Below are positions 16,899-25,532 of a stretch of DNA of 64,000 nucleotides, in pieces. Each line of letters starts with the position of its first letter. Position 1 is the first letter of the stretch. Position numbers and translations under genes: made by a program. Source of the stretch: an uncultured Clostridia bacterium (GTDB lineage Bacteria > Bacillota > Clostridia > TANB77 > CAG-508); contig CAKOWY010000001.1 of NCBI GenBank assembly GCA_934129895.1, positions 496,001 through 560,000 of the forward strand. Direction: 5' to 3'. Below the pieces are notes generated by a model that was given only the letters and a program-made list of their open reading frames with translations, made no database searches and was not told the DNA's origin.

Positions 16899-18704
16899 TT
16901 ACTCTTCATCTAATTTTAATACTGATAAGAATGCTTCTTGAGGCATTTCTACATTTCCAATTTGTCTCATTCTTTTCTTGCCTCTCTTTTGTTTTTCAAG
17001 CAATTTTTTCTTTCTTGTTATATCTCCACCATAACATTTTGCTAGTACATCTTTTCTCATGGCTGATATTGTTTCTCTTGCAATTATCGTTCCTCCTATT
17101 ACTGCTTGAAGTGGAATTGCAAATAAATGTCTTGGAATAACTTCTTTAAGTTTTTCAACCATTTTCTTTCCTCTCTCATACGCATTATCTTTATATACTA
17201 TAAATGATAGTGCATCAACAGGCTCACCATTTACATGAATGTCTAGTTTTACTAATTTAGATTCTCTATACTCTTTAAATTCATAATCAAATGAAGCATA
17301 TCCTTTTGTTCTTGATTTTAAATTATCAAAAAAGTCATATATTATTTCATTTAATGGCATATCATATATTAATTGAACTCTACTTTCATCTAAATACTTC
17401 ATATCAATAAAAATACCTCTACGATTTTGACATATTTCCATTATATTTCCAACATATTCTTTTGGAGTAAATACATTAGCTGTAACAATTGGCTCTTCCA
17501 TATAAGCAATTTCAGTTTGTGGTGGTAAATCTGCTGGATTATATACATCTAATACTTCTCCTGTTGTTTTATGAACTTTATATATTACAGATGGTGCTGT
17601 TGTTATTAATCCTAAATCAAATTCTCTATCTAATCTTTCTTCTATTATTTCTAAATGTAGCAATCCTAAAAAACCACATCTAAATCCAAACCCTAATGCT
17701 GCAGATGTTTCTGTTTCATATTCAAGTGCTGCATCATTTAATTTTAACTTTTCTAATGCTATTTTTAAATTTTCATATTGACTTCCATCAACAGGATATA
17801 ATCCACAATATACCATTGGAGTTACTTTTTTATATCCAGGTAATGGCTTGTCAGCTGGATTATCTTTTTGTGTTATTGTATCTCCAACATGAATGTCTGT
17901 TAAACTCTTTACGCTTGCTGCAATATATCCAACTTCCCCAGCTTTTATTTCACTAGTTGCTTTATAATTTCCTGGAGTAAAATATCCTACTTCTGTAACT
18001 ACATAACTTTTTCCCGTAGCCATTAACAAAATTTCGTCTCCAATTTTTACAGTTCCATCAACAACTCTTACATAAGCTACTGCACCCTTATAATTATCAT
18101 AATAAGAATCAAATATTAAACATTTTGTTTTAGCATTTTCATCTCCTTTTGGAGCTGGTAAATCTGTTACAATTCTTTCTAAAACTTTATCAACATTTAA
18201 TCCTGATTTTGCTGATATACATGGTGCATCCATTGCTGGTATTCCAATTATATCTTCTATTTCTTTTTTTACCTCATCTGGTCTTGCATTTGGAAGGTCT
18301 ATTTTATTTATTACAGGTAATATTTCAAGATTATTATCTATTGCTAAATATACATTTGCTAATGTCTGTGCTTCTACTCCTTGACTTGCATCTACTACTA
18401 ATATAGCTCCATCACACGCTGCTAAACTTCTTGAAACTTCATAGTTAAAATCAACATGCCCAGGTGTATCTATTAAATTAAATATATATTCTTTCCCATC
18501 TTTAGCTTTATAATTCATTCTTACGGATTGAGATTTTATTGTTATTCCTCTTTCACGTTCTATATCCATATTATCTAATACTTGCTCTTCCATTTCTCTT
18601 TGAGACAATACACCTGTTTTTTCTATAATTCTATCAGCAAGTGTTGACTTCCCATGATCTATATGTGCAATTATACTAAAATTTCTTATATTTTCTTGAT
18701 TCAT
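16899..18704 (-). CDS. lepA: Elongation factor 4 (LepA)
   Basis: Ribosome-associated translational GTPase that acts on stalled or mis-translocated ribosomes and in 30S biogenesis. The 601 residues include G1 AHIDHGKST, G2/switch RERGITIKS, G3 DTPGHVD and G4 NKIDLP. LepA-specific C-terminal segments follow, ending in KKLLEKQKRGKKRMR and the family terminus. It is the first gene of a likely lepA-rlmB unit. The ATG has no close ribosome binding site; an AAGGAGGAA site instead lies about 37 bases upstream, before a four-codon reading frame (see the leader entry). Confidence 0.96.
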   Translation of the reverse strand: MNQENIRNFSIIAHIDHGKSTLADRIIEKTGVLSQREMEEQVLDNMDIERERGITIKSQSVRMNYKAKDGKEYIFNLIDTPGHVDFNYEVSRSLAACDGAILVVDASQGVEAQTLANVYLAIDNNLEILPVINKIDLPNARPDEVKKEIEDIIGIPAMDAPCISAKSGLNVDKVLERIVTDLPAPKGDENAKTKCLIFDSYYDNYKGAVAYVRVVDGTVKIGDEILLMATGKSYVVTEVGYFTPGNYKATSEIKAGEVGYIAASVKSLTDIHVGDTITQKDNPADKPLPGYKKVTPMVYCGLYPVDGSQYENLKIALEKLKLNDAALEYETETSAALGFGFRCGFLGLLHLEIIEERLDREFDLGLITTAPSVIYKVHKTTGEVLDVYNPADLPPQTEIAYMEEPIVTANVFTPKEYVGNIMEICQNRRGIFIDMKYLDESRVQLIYDMPLNEIIYDFFDNLKSRTKGYASFDYEFKEYRESKLVKLDIHVNGEPVDALSFIVYKDNAYERGKKMVEKLKEVIPRHLFAIPLQAVIGGTIIARETISAMRKDVLAKCYGGDITRKKKLLEKQKRGKKRMRQIGNVEMPQEAFLSVLKLDEE

Positions 18705-18790
18705 TTAGTTGGTTCACGTTAGTTTTATTTAACTAAACATTTCCTCCTTTTTTATTTTATTATTTATTAATTTTCATAGCTCTCGGCTAT
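18705..18790 (-). promoter_or_regulatory. lepA leader with minimal upstream reading frame and hairpins
   Basis: Read on the minus strand, a hairpin (ATAGC-CGAGA-GCTAT, 18776-18790) is followed by AAGGAGGAA and the four-codon frame ATG TTT AGT TAA. Then come GTTTAGTT and two AACTAA words, the second of which overlaps the bases just before the lepA ATG. The TTAGTT word can pair with either AACTAA word. The only strong ribosome binding site in the leader therefore serves the mini-frame, and lepA would start by re-initiation or weak initiation. A TATAAT box is present at about 18797-18802 without a clear -35. Regulatory meaning is inferred. Confidence 0.4.
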
Positions 18791-18832
18791 TTTATTATAG
18801 CATGTTTATTATAAAATTTCACTATTTTTTAT

Positions 18833-18863
18833 AAAAAAAAGAGAGAATTTTATAAAATCTCTC
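18833..18863 (-). terminator. Terminator after the 3D-domain gene
   Basis: The inverted repeat GAGAGA/TCTCTC with A-T extension lies nine bases past the stop codon at 18872 and is followed on the minus strand by an eight-base T-run. Confidence 0.8.
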
Positions 18864-18871
18864 CATTATTT

Positions 18872-19810
18872 TTATTCAACAACTGTAACTGGTAAGTATT
18901 TAACTCCCCAAGCCAATGCTTCAGCATGTGAATTCATAAAAACGTCTATTCTATTTCCTTGGATAGCTCCTCCTCTATCTTCTACAACATAAGTATATCC
19001 AGCTATATCTAATTTTGTACCAAATGAGAATTGTGAAGATGCAGCAATTGTTCTACCTGCTGTGGCCATTGTTCCAGAAGCTGTTCTTCCTGTAGTTTTT
19101 CCACAACATTTAGCACATGGACAATATGCAGTAACTTTGAATATCTTTGTTTCTCCTACTTTTTCTCCAACTGTTTCTGTTCTTTCTGTATTTCTTGATG
19201 TTGTTACAACATTTTTTTGAACTTGAACAATTCTATTAACTGCTTCTTTTATTATTTTTTCTGAAAGTACTGTTTTTTCAATTTCTTCTTCATTTTGGTA
19301 TTTTATTTTATATGTTATTTCTTTTATACCATCTTCACCTTGTTGAATTACTTTATTTTTTGTATCTGTGGCACCTTGTGATGCATCTTTTGTAATTGTT
19401 TCATAAGGTATTATTTCTTGCTCAACAACTATTTTTTCTACAATTGGTGAATATCCTTTTAAGATTTCATCATAAGTTATTTCTATACCACTCTCTGATA
19501 TTTTAGCAACTTGTACCTCTTGAACTGATTTATTTGTTATAACAATTTTATTACTTTCATTTATATCTTCTTCTAACCCTGGGGTTACTCTTTCGTCTTC
19601 TTCTACTATTATATTATTATCTTTTAGTATTTCATATACGTTTGTTTTGGATGTAATAACTGACATTTGATAACCATTAGCTAATTTTATATCAACTGTT
19701 CTAACGCTTACTTCCGTAGCCATTACTGTTATTCCTAATATAAAAATCACAATTAAAGTTACTCCAATGATTTTCATAATTGATATAGATGCTCTATCTT
19801 TTTTATCCAT
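18872..19810 (-). CDS. YabE-like G5/3D-domain cell-wall protein
   Basis: Exported protein related to Bacillus YabE and to resuscitation-promoting wall hydrolases. The 312 residues comprise a signal/anchor helix (about 12-32), a DUF348-like region (VDIKLANGYQMSVITSKTNVYEIL), and a G5-like domain (about 135-205). The C-terminal 3D domain has FKVTAYCPC, ASGTMATAGRTIA and the conserved acidic signature VEDRGGAIQGNRIDVFM. The three aspartates expected for a lytic-transglycosylase-like fold are present. It is a single-gene unit with a perfect-spacing promoter and terminator, and a likely peptidoglycan-remodelling enzyme outside the membrane. Confidence 0.88.
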   Translation of the reverse strand: MDKKDRASISIMKIIGVTLIVIFILGITVMATEVSVRTVDIKLANGYQMSVITSKTNVYEILKDNNIIVEEDERVTPGLEEDINESNKIVITNKSVQEVQVAKISESGIEITYDEILKGYSPIVEKIVVEQEIIPYETITKDASQGATDTKNKVIQQGEDGIKEITYKIKYQNEEEIEKTVLSEKIIKEAVNRIVQVQKNVVTTSRNTERTETVGEKVGETKIFKVTAYCPCAKCCGKTTGRTASGTMATAGRTIAASSQFSFGTKLDIAGYTYVVEDRGGAIQGNRIDVFMNSHAEALAWGVKYLPVTVVE

Positions 19811-19844
19811 AAAAATAACAAATCCTCCTTTTTACGACATATTT

Positions 19845-19873
19845 ATTATACACAATGTTTACTTTTTTGTCAA
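19845..19873 (-). promoter_or_regulatory. Consensus promoter of the 3D-domain gene
   Basis: On the minus strand TTGACA (19873-19868) and TATAAT (19850-19845) have a 17-base spacer, 35 bases upstream of the ATG, followed by AAAGGAGG. Confidence 0.9.
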
Positions 19874-19987
19874 ATTTTTTTCTTTATTTTGTTAAATTTC
19901 CGTAAGCATTGATACACTTGGGATTTATTATATTATATGTTGCTTGTACAAAAAAATTCCAGTTTTTTCAAAAAAATTTTTTTGTAA

Positions 19988-20017
19988 AAAAAATACCACT
20001 ATTTTTAGTAGTATTTT
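19988..20017 (-). terminator. Terminator after mscS
   Basis: The stem AAATACTACTA/TAGTGGTATTT on the minus strand (one G-T pair) begins eight bases after the mscS stop and runs into an eight-base T-run. Confidence 0.8.
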
Positions 20018-20024
20018 CTATTTT

Positions 20025-21092
20025 TTATTTATATAACATTTCTTTATTTACATATAAATCTGCACTTGGATGTGCTAATCTAATTTTTTTATTTTCTAAT
20101 AATTTCATTATACACAAATTAACTTTATTTTTAAATGAAAGAAATTCATTATAATCTACTATATTAACATACATAAATAATTTTATAATTATTGCATCTG
20201 TTTCTATTGAATCAACATTTATTTCTATTGTTTTTTCATTAACTTCTTGTATGCTTTCTAATATATTTTTTATTGATTTCATTAATTCTTCTGTTTTACT
20301 TGCTGTAGTATCTAATGGTAATCTCAATTCTAAATCAAATCTTCTTGAATTTATTGATGCTGCATTTATTATTGCTTCTGACAAAACTTTTGAGTTTTGA
20401 AGAGTTACTGTTGTATTTTCAACTGTTCTTATTTTTATACTTCTGAATTTTATGTCAATTACTGTTCCTGATATATCACCAACTGTAATCCAATCTCCTA
20501 TTTCAAAAGGTTTTTCTGAAGCTATTGCTGCTCCACTTATCAAATTACTTACAAGCTCTTGTGCTGCTAATGCGATAACAACACTGCTTAACCCTAATCC
20601 AGCGATTATTCCATTTAAGTCATATCCAAAATCTGCTATTATTATAAATGTTGCTATTACATATATAAGAACTTTTGCAATTCTTATTCCCATGTCAATT
20701 GCTTTTTGATTTTCTGATAATCTATCATTTTCTTTTACTTTTTTTATTAGTTTTGAATCTGGTGAAATTAATCCTATCAAAATTCTTGCAATATTTAAAA
20801 TTACAATAACTCTTATTATTTTTACACAAATTCCATAAGCATTTTCTGGTAAACTTAAAATTACTACTGCAATATATAATCCAACACATAAAAATAAACT
20901 TTTTATACCTTTATATATATCATTGCTTTTTAATTTCTTTTTATCTCTTTCTTTTACTTTTAGTATTCTTAATATTAATTTCGTTCCCCATGAACTTATT
21001 ATAAAAAACAATAAAATTACACCAATGGCAATTACTATATCTATTATATTTTCCTTTTGTATCTCTTCTATAAATATCTTTATTTTTTCCAT
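20025..21092 (-). CDS. MscS-family mechanosensitive channel
   Basis: Small-conductance mechanosensitive channel that releases solutes on hypo-osmotic shock. About 355 residues. Three to five transmembrane segments occupy roughly the first 175 residues. The pore helix LNGIIAGLGLSSVVIALAAQ shows the Gly/Ala pattern of MscS TM3, followed by the beta domain (FEIGDWITVGDISGTVIDIKFRSI). An open frame extends to 21149, but AAAGGAG is correctly spaced only for the ATG at 21092. It lies downstream of the deaminase-like gene on the same strand with a 62-base gap, and a terminator follows. Confidence 0.92.
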   Translation of the reverse strand: MEKIKIFIEEIQKENIIDIVIAIGVILLFFIISSWGTKLILRILKVKERDKKKLKSNDIYKGIKSLFLCVGLYIAVVILSLPENAYGICVKIIRVIVILNIARILIGLISPDSKLIKKVKENDRLSENQKAIDMGIRIAKVLIYVIATFIIIADFGYDLNGIIAGLGLSSVVIALAAQELVSNLISGAAIASEKPFEIGDWITVGDISGTVIDIKFRSIKIRTVENTTVTLQNSKVLSEAIINAASINSRRFDLELRLPLDTTASKTEELMKSIKNILESIQEVNEKTIEINVDSIETDAIIIKLFMYVNIVDYNEFLSFKNKVNLCIMKLLENKKIRLAHPSADLYVNKEMLYK

Positions 21093-21154
21093 TTGTAGAC
21101 TCCTTTTTACAAGGATTATTTTATCATTAATATTTTCATATTTCAACATTTATT

Positions 21155-23638
21155 TTAAATAATTTCTGGATTATCTTCAAAAATTTCACTTGAAATGTCA
21201 TTTTCATCATTAAATATTTTAACATATCCTTGTAGTGATTCTGCTTTTTGTCTTAATACATCAACATCTGAATTAACATATATTTTGGCTTTTCCTTTTC
21301 CGTTTTTTGCTTCTTGTACTAAATTTGAAACAGGTGAATTTCCATCAAATGCTATTACTATTGATTTTCTTCTTTCAAAAATTTCATAATTAAAGCTCTT
21401 ATATATTCCAAGTTCTTCTGCTTCTGTAGAAATACAAATCCCAGAAATCTTTTCATCTAGTAATCTATTTTTTACCTTTTCTGTAACTTTTTTAGGAACA
21501 ATTGCATCTATTTCAATATTTTTGTTTAATTCTTTTGATATTTCAACTGCAGCTTTTTCATATCCTTGCATTTGGTGTCCTATTACAAAATAAACATTAT
21601 CACTATTTACTTTTTCAATAAATTTTCTTAATGCTTTTATTCCTTCTTCTGTTGCTTCTGTTTCTCTACCTTTTGTATTAAAACTACCTCCTGCAATTAC
21701 AACTGGAACTTTATCTACTGGCAATTTTTTTATTTTTTGTGATAGTTCTTCTTCTGTGTCTAAACTTGAATTATTTCTCAATTCTTCATCATTCTCTGTT
21801 TGTTTCATATATTGTTCTTCTAATTTTAAAACTGCTTCTTTAATAGTTCTTCCATTAAGAAATTCATTAAATTTTTTACTTTTTTCTTCAAAATATGCAT
21901 CATTTTTTTCTATTAATTCATTTTCAACTTCTCTCATTTTGGAAAAATCTTCATCTGTAAGATTTAACAAATTTTGAAGAGCTAATTGCTCATCAAATGT
22001 ATCAGAACCATACATTCCACATCCATCAGTTCCTTGAACACATTTTACTCCATTGTTTAAAAATTTCTTTATTGGATGATTATTTAAATTGCTTAAATTA
22101 TTTAGTCTTACATTTGAAGTCAATTGAAATTCAATTATTACTCCTGAATCTTTTAATAGTTTCATAAGCTCTTTTCCAGCTTCTGTATTTAAATCTTCAG
22201 AATATAATCCATGCCCTATTCTACATCTTGGCATTTTTTGCCCATCTTCCAAGGCTTCTTTTATACAAATAATAGATTTTCTTACATTATCTCTTAAACT
22301 ATCATTTTCTCCAGCATGAATTCTTATTGTAAAGTCTTTATCTTCTTCATTAACATATTTAACAATTTCTCTTATTACAGGTTGTAAATCTGATATATCA
22401 TTTATTTCTTCGCCAATAAAATCACTTCCAACAACATAAGGGCTTTTGGCAACTGCTCTAAGCACATTAATATTTTCTTTTAAATATGTACTACTTGTTT
22501 TTTGATCTTTTATAATTGTTAATGGTATTCTTCTAATTCCTATTAAAAATCTAATTTTTACTCCTGTTTCTTTTTCAATAGCTGGCATCAATGAATGTAC
22601 TTCTTCTAATACTTTTACAGCTGGTTCTCCATTTTTTCCCAAATCTGTATCTGCGATTTCTACATATTTTATTCCTTGTTTTTGATATTCCCTTGCTATC
22701 CATAATAATTTATCTTGTCTTAATGTGTTATTTTTATATATACTATTTTCTTTTTTATCATCTAACATTTTATAAATATAATCTTTTATGTCTGGTTCTG
22801 GAATTTGCTCAATTAATTCTTTTGTTAAAGAAATTTTTTCTTTCATTTCAATTCCTTTAGCAAACACATATCTATAAATATAACTTTTTTCTAGATTTGT
22901 AAATACTGCTTGTCCATCTTTCATTATGGCTAGACTAGTTCTAATCTTTTCAATATTATATTCTGCATTTTCAGGATTGTTTAAAATAAAATCCGCAAAA
23001 TTTATAAATGTATTATCATCAATTTTTCTTATTTTATATTTTCCCTGTAATGGACTATCTATAAATTGTTTTTCAATTTCTTCTCTTTGCTTATATATTT
23101 TTTCTTCTTGTTCTTTATTCATTTTTAAATTTAATTTTTTTATATAATATAATGGATATCTTATCTGATGAACAATTCCCAATGCAATCAAACAATCTGG
23201 AAATAAATTTGCATTCATATGAGTGTGTAAATCTGTTCTAAATTTTGATTTTTTTAATATATATGTTTTTACTATTGTTTTTTCAATAGGTAATTTATAA
23301 TTTTTGGTTTGTGACATAAGTGTTTTGGTTATAGCTGGAATTTTCGCTTTTATTTCTATTCTATTTTCATAAATATTAGCAATTTTTATTCCACCTAATC
23401 TAAAAATATATACTTCTTCATTATCACTATTTATACTTGCTGGTATTTTTCCTGTTATTATTTTCATGTCATTTTCATTTTTTATTGTTTTAACTCCACA
23501 AATATTGGCTAAGTTTGTTATTAAATTGCCTGTATTATGATTTGGAGTTTCTAATACATAAGTAATTTCTTCATCACTTGTTTTACTTAAATTTACAATT
23601 ATATCCTTTTCTTTGTCTAAATAAAACTTATTTATCAT
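21155..23638 (-). CDS. Adenosine-deaminase-like protein with C-terminal Rossmann-type domain
   Basis: 827-residue fusion. Residues about 150-600 carry a metal-dependent deaminase barrel. Zinc ligands are in LHTHMNANLF, the catalytic glutamate in RIHAGEND, another histidine in CRIGHGLYSED and the aspartate in CVQGTDGCG. The first 140 residues are an unassigned beta-rich domain. The last 190 residues form a separate alpha/beta domain beginning VPVVIAGGSFNTKGRETEA and including VYFVIGHQMQGYEKAAVEI, which looks like a SLOG/LOG-type nucleotide-binding fold. The start is ATG 23638 after GAAAGG; the frame opens earlier at 23686. Free-standing adenosine deaminases are about 330-350 residues, so both flanking domains are extra. 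The substrate is unknown. Confidence 0.75.
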   Translation of the reverse strand: MINKFYLDKEKDIIVNLSKTSDEEITYVLETPNHNTGNLITNLANICGVKTIKNENDMKIITGKIPASINSDNEEVYIFRLGGIKIANIYENRIEIKAKIPAITKTLMSQTKNYKLPIEKTIVKTYILKKSKFRTDLHTHMNANLFPDCLIALGIVHQIRYPLYYIKKLNLKMNKEQEEKIYKQREEIEKQFIDSPLQGKYKIRKIDDNTFINFADFILNNPENAEYNIEKIRTSLAIMKDGQAVFTNLEKSYIYRYVFAKGIEMKEKISLTKELIEQIPEPDIKDYIYKMLDDKKENSIYKNNTLRQDKLLWIAREYQKQGIKYVEIADTDLGKNGEPAVKVLEEVHSLMPAIEKETGVKIRFLIGIRRIPLTIIKDQKTSSTYLKENINVLRAVAKSPYVVGSDFIGEEINDISDLQPVIREIVKYVNEEDKDFTIRIHAGENDSLRDNVRKSIICIKEALEDGQKMPRCRIGHGLYSEDLNTEAGKELMKLLKDSGVIIEFQLTSNVRLNNLSNLNNHPIKKFLNNGVKCVQGTDGCGMYGSDTFDEQLALQNLLNLTDEDFSKMREVENELIEKNDAYFEEKSKKFNEFLNGRTIKEAVLKLEEQYMKQTENDEELRNNSSLDTEEELSQKIKKLPVDKVPVVIAGGSFNTKGRETEATEEGIKALRKFIEKVNSDNVYFVIGHQMQGYEKAAVEISKELNKNIEIDAIVPKKVTEKVKNRLLDEKISGICISTEAEELGIYKSFNYEIFERRKSIVIAFDGNSPVSNLVQEAKNGKGKAKIYVNSDVDVLRQKAESLQGYVKIFNDENDISSEIFEDNPEII

Positions 23639-23742
23639 TATTCTATTTTCCTTTCTTTTTGGAGTTTTAAAAAAAATATTAAGCAAAATTATATCATATT
23701 ATTGCAAATTAATCAAGATTTATGTAAAGTTTTAATTGAATA

Positions 23743-23792
23743 AAAAAAAGCAAGGAGAGGATCCTTATTAAAAAACCCTCTCCCTGCTTTTT
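23743..23792 (-). terminator. Terminator of the 23.8-kb cassette gene
   Basis: A stem (GGAGAGG/CCTCTCC extended by AAAAGCA/TGCTTTT, one mismatch) lies just after the stop codon and ends in a T-run on the minus strand. Confidence 0.85.
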
Positions 23793-23800
23793 ATTCATCC

Positions 23801-24283
23801 TCAATAAACAGAGGATATCCGATATTCGACTCTTCCAGTGCTCACTTCAATCTTTAATGCTTTCCATAATGCGCTAAACGGTGCTTTATCTGTGACCTTT
23901 ATTTTTTCTTCTCTTTCTACAATGATATATTGCTTCTCTTCTCCTTTATCATTTTCTTCAATAACAATAGTCATAAGTGGAGTAACTTCAAAATTCATCC
24001 CTGAATAATAAAGATTTTTGTCTTCAAATTTCGTTTCTCGCCACGAACTAGGTCCATAATAAAAAACTGCATTAAATGCCAGAAATTCAATCAGAAAATT
24101 TGCCAACACAAAAGTGATTATCAAATTAATTCTGTACCTAGGTCCACTGCCAAAAATTTTGTTGTTAAAGTCCTCTTTTACTTCCGTACTCAAAGTAGAA
24201 TGATTGACTCCAAAGCAAATTAGTGCCATAACAAGCACATCAATTGCTGAAAAAGCCACGCCAATAATCACTGCTGTCATCAT
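23801..24283 (-). CDS. Orphan membrane protein in a monocistronic cassette
   Basis: Unrecognised 160-residue protein. Two hydrophobic segments (TAVIIGVAFSAIDVLVMALICF, split in use, about 3-25, and INLIITFVLANFLIEFLAFNAVFYY, about 53-77) are followed by a C-terminal soluble part of mixed strands (TPLMTIVIEEND, KQYIIVEREEKIKV, FSALWKALKIEV). A longer frame begins at a TTG at 24331, but CAGGAGG fits the ATG at 24283. G+C looks higher than in the flanking nagZ and deaminase genes. It has its own perfect promoter and terminator, like the 5.7-, 36.5- and 39.6-kb genes. No function can be proposed. Confidence 0.65.
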   Translation of the reverse strand: MMTAVIIGVAFSAIDVLVMALICFGVNHSTLSTEVKEDFNNKIFGSGPRYRINLIITFVLANFLIEFLAFNAVFYYGPSSWRETKFEDKNLYYSGMNFEVTPLMTIVIEENDKGEEKQYIIVEREEKIKVTDKAPFSALWKALKIEVSTGRVEYRISSVY

Positions 24284-24347
24284 AGTTTTCCTCCTGTTGT
24301 TAGCTGTGAATTTTCGAATGTCAACTCTCAAACGGAATTGCTATAAT

Positions 24348-24376
24348 ATTATACACTTAAAAGGCTTCTATGTCAA
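24348..24376 (-). promoter_or_regulatory. Consensus promoter embedded in the end of nagZ
   Basis: On the minus strand TTGACA (24376-24371) and TATAAT (24353-24348) are separated by 17 bases. The -35 hexamer is also the last two sense codons (Leu-Thr) of nagZ. Confidence 0.87.
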
Positions 24377-25462
24377 TATTTCACATCTTTTTCGTACATC
24401 TGTAATTCTCTCATTTATCTCTTCTATATTAATACCTTCTATCTCTTTAATATCTGATATATTATATTTTTTCTTTACTTTTAAAATTCTATTAACACTT
24501 CTATTTATTCTATTTTCTTTGATTTTACCTGATTGTACTAAATTAAAAATATTATCTAATGCTCTTTTTTCCTCTTCTTTATTAAATCTAAATACAATAA
24601 TATCATTTCCCGCTTCAAATGCTTTTTTTACAGCTAATTCTGCTCCATAAAATAATTTTATAGCTCTCATTTTTAAATCATCTGTAACTATCAAACCTTT
24701 ATACTTAAATTTTTTTCTTATATATTTACAAATAAATTTTCTTGATAAGGATGCTGGATAAACACCTGTTACTTTTGGTATTAACAAATGTCCAACTAAT
24801 ATAGCATCTGCTCCATTTGATATTATTTGTGAAAAAGGATACATATCTTCATCTTCAATTTTACTAATTGGAACATTTATCACTGGTAAAAAATAATGTG
24901 AATCTTGTTTTGTAGCTCCATGTCCAGGAAAATGTTTTGCAACAGATATTATATTATTTTTTTGCAATTCTTGCATTGTAGCAATTCCACATTTTGCTAC
25001 TACTTCCTTATCTTCACTATAACTTCTGTCTCCAATAACTGTTTGCTTATTATATCTTTTCAAATCTAATACTGGTGCAAAATTCAAGTTAAACCCAGAT
25101 TTATGTAGTATCTCTCCTGTTATATTAGCCGCTTTTGCTACCATCTGTTCTCCACCAATACTAGCAATCAAGTTGGCAGAGGGTAAATTTTTTAATTCTT
25201 TTGGCATTCTATTTACTCTTCCACCTTCTTGATCTATTGCTATAAATAGTGGAACCTTATTCCCCTGATTTATTTGCTTTAATTCTTTTATTAGATTTAT
25301 CATATCCTGATATGTTGCAAAATTTTTTCTATATAAAATTATTCCACCTATTTTATAATTTATTATCATATCTTTTATTCTATCGGTTATGTAATTAGTA
25401 TCCATTCCAATCATAACCATTTGACCTATTTTTTCTTTTAATGATAATTTTTCTATTTCCAT
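24368..25462 (-). CDS. nagZ: Glycoside hydrolase family 3, beta-N-acetylhexosaminidase (NagZ-like)
   Basis: Predicted to remove N-acetylglucosamine from peptidoglycan fragments. The 364 residues have the GH3 beta-barrel signatures: MVMIGMDTN at the start, IAIDQEGGRVNRM, the NagZ catalytic-loop motif VAKHFPGHGATKQDSH (about residue 175), VGHLLIPK, and the nucleophile aspartate in LIVTDDLKMRAI. No signal peptide is visible, consistent with a cytoplasmic NagZ. A single-domain form without the C-terminal domain of Bacillus NagZ. It follows pheT on the same strand with a 70-base gap. Confidence 0.9.
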   Translation of the reverse strand: MEIEKLSLKEKIGQMVMIGMDTNYITDRIKDMIINYKIGGIILYRKNFATYQDMINLIKELKQINQGNKVPLFIAIDQEGGRVNRMPKELKNLPSANLIASIGGEQMVAKAANITGEILHKSGFNLNFAPVLDLKRYNKQTVIGDRSYSEDKEVVAKCGIATMQELQKNNIISVAKHFPGHGATKQDSHYFLPVINVPISKIEDEDMYPFSQIISNGADAILVGHLLIPKVTGVYPASLSRKFICKYIRKKFKYKGLIVTDDLKMRAIKLFYGAELAVKKAFEAGNDIIVFRFNKEEEKRALDNIFNLVQSGKIKENRINRSVNRILKVKKKYNISDIKEIEGINIEEINERITDVRKRCEILT

Positions 25463-25532
25463 ATAATAATCCTTTCATACAACTCAAATATTATTTAGAT
25501 TTTGTAAATATTTGTGTTTGAATGAATTAATT

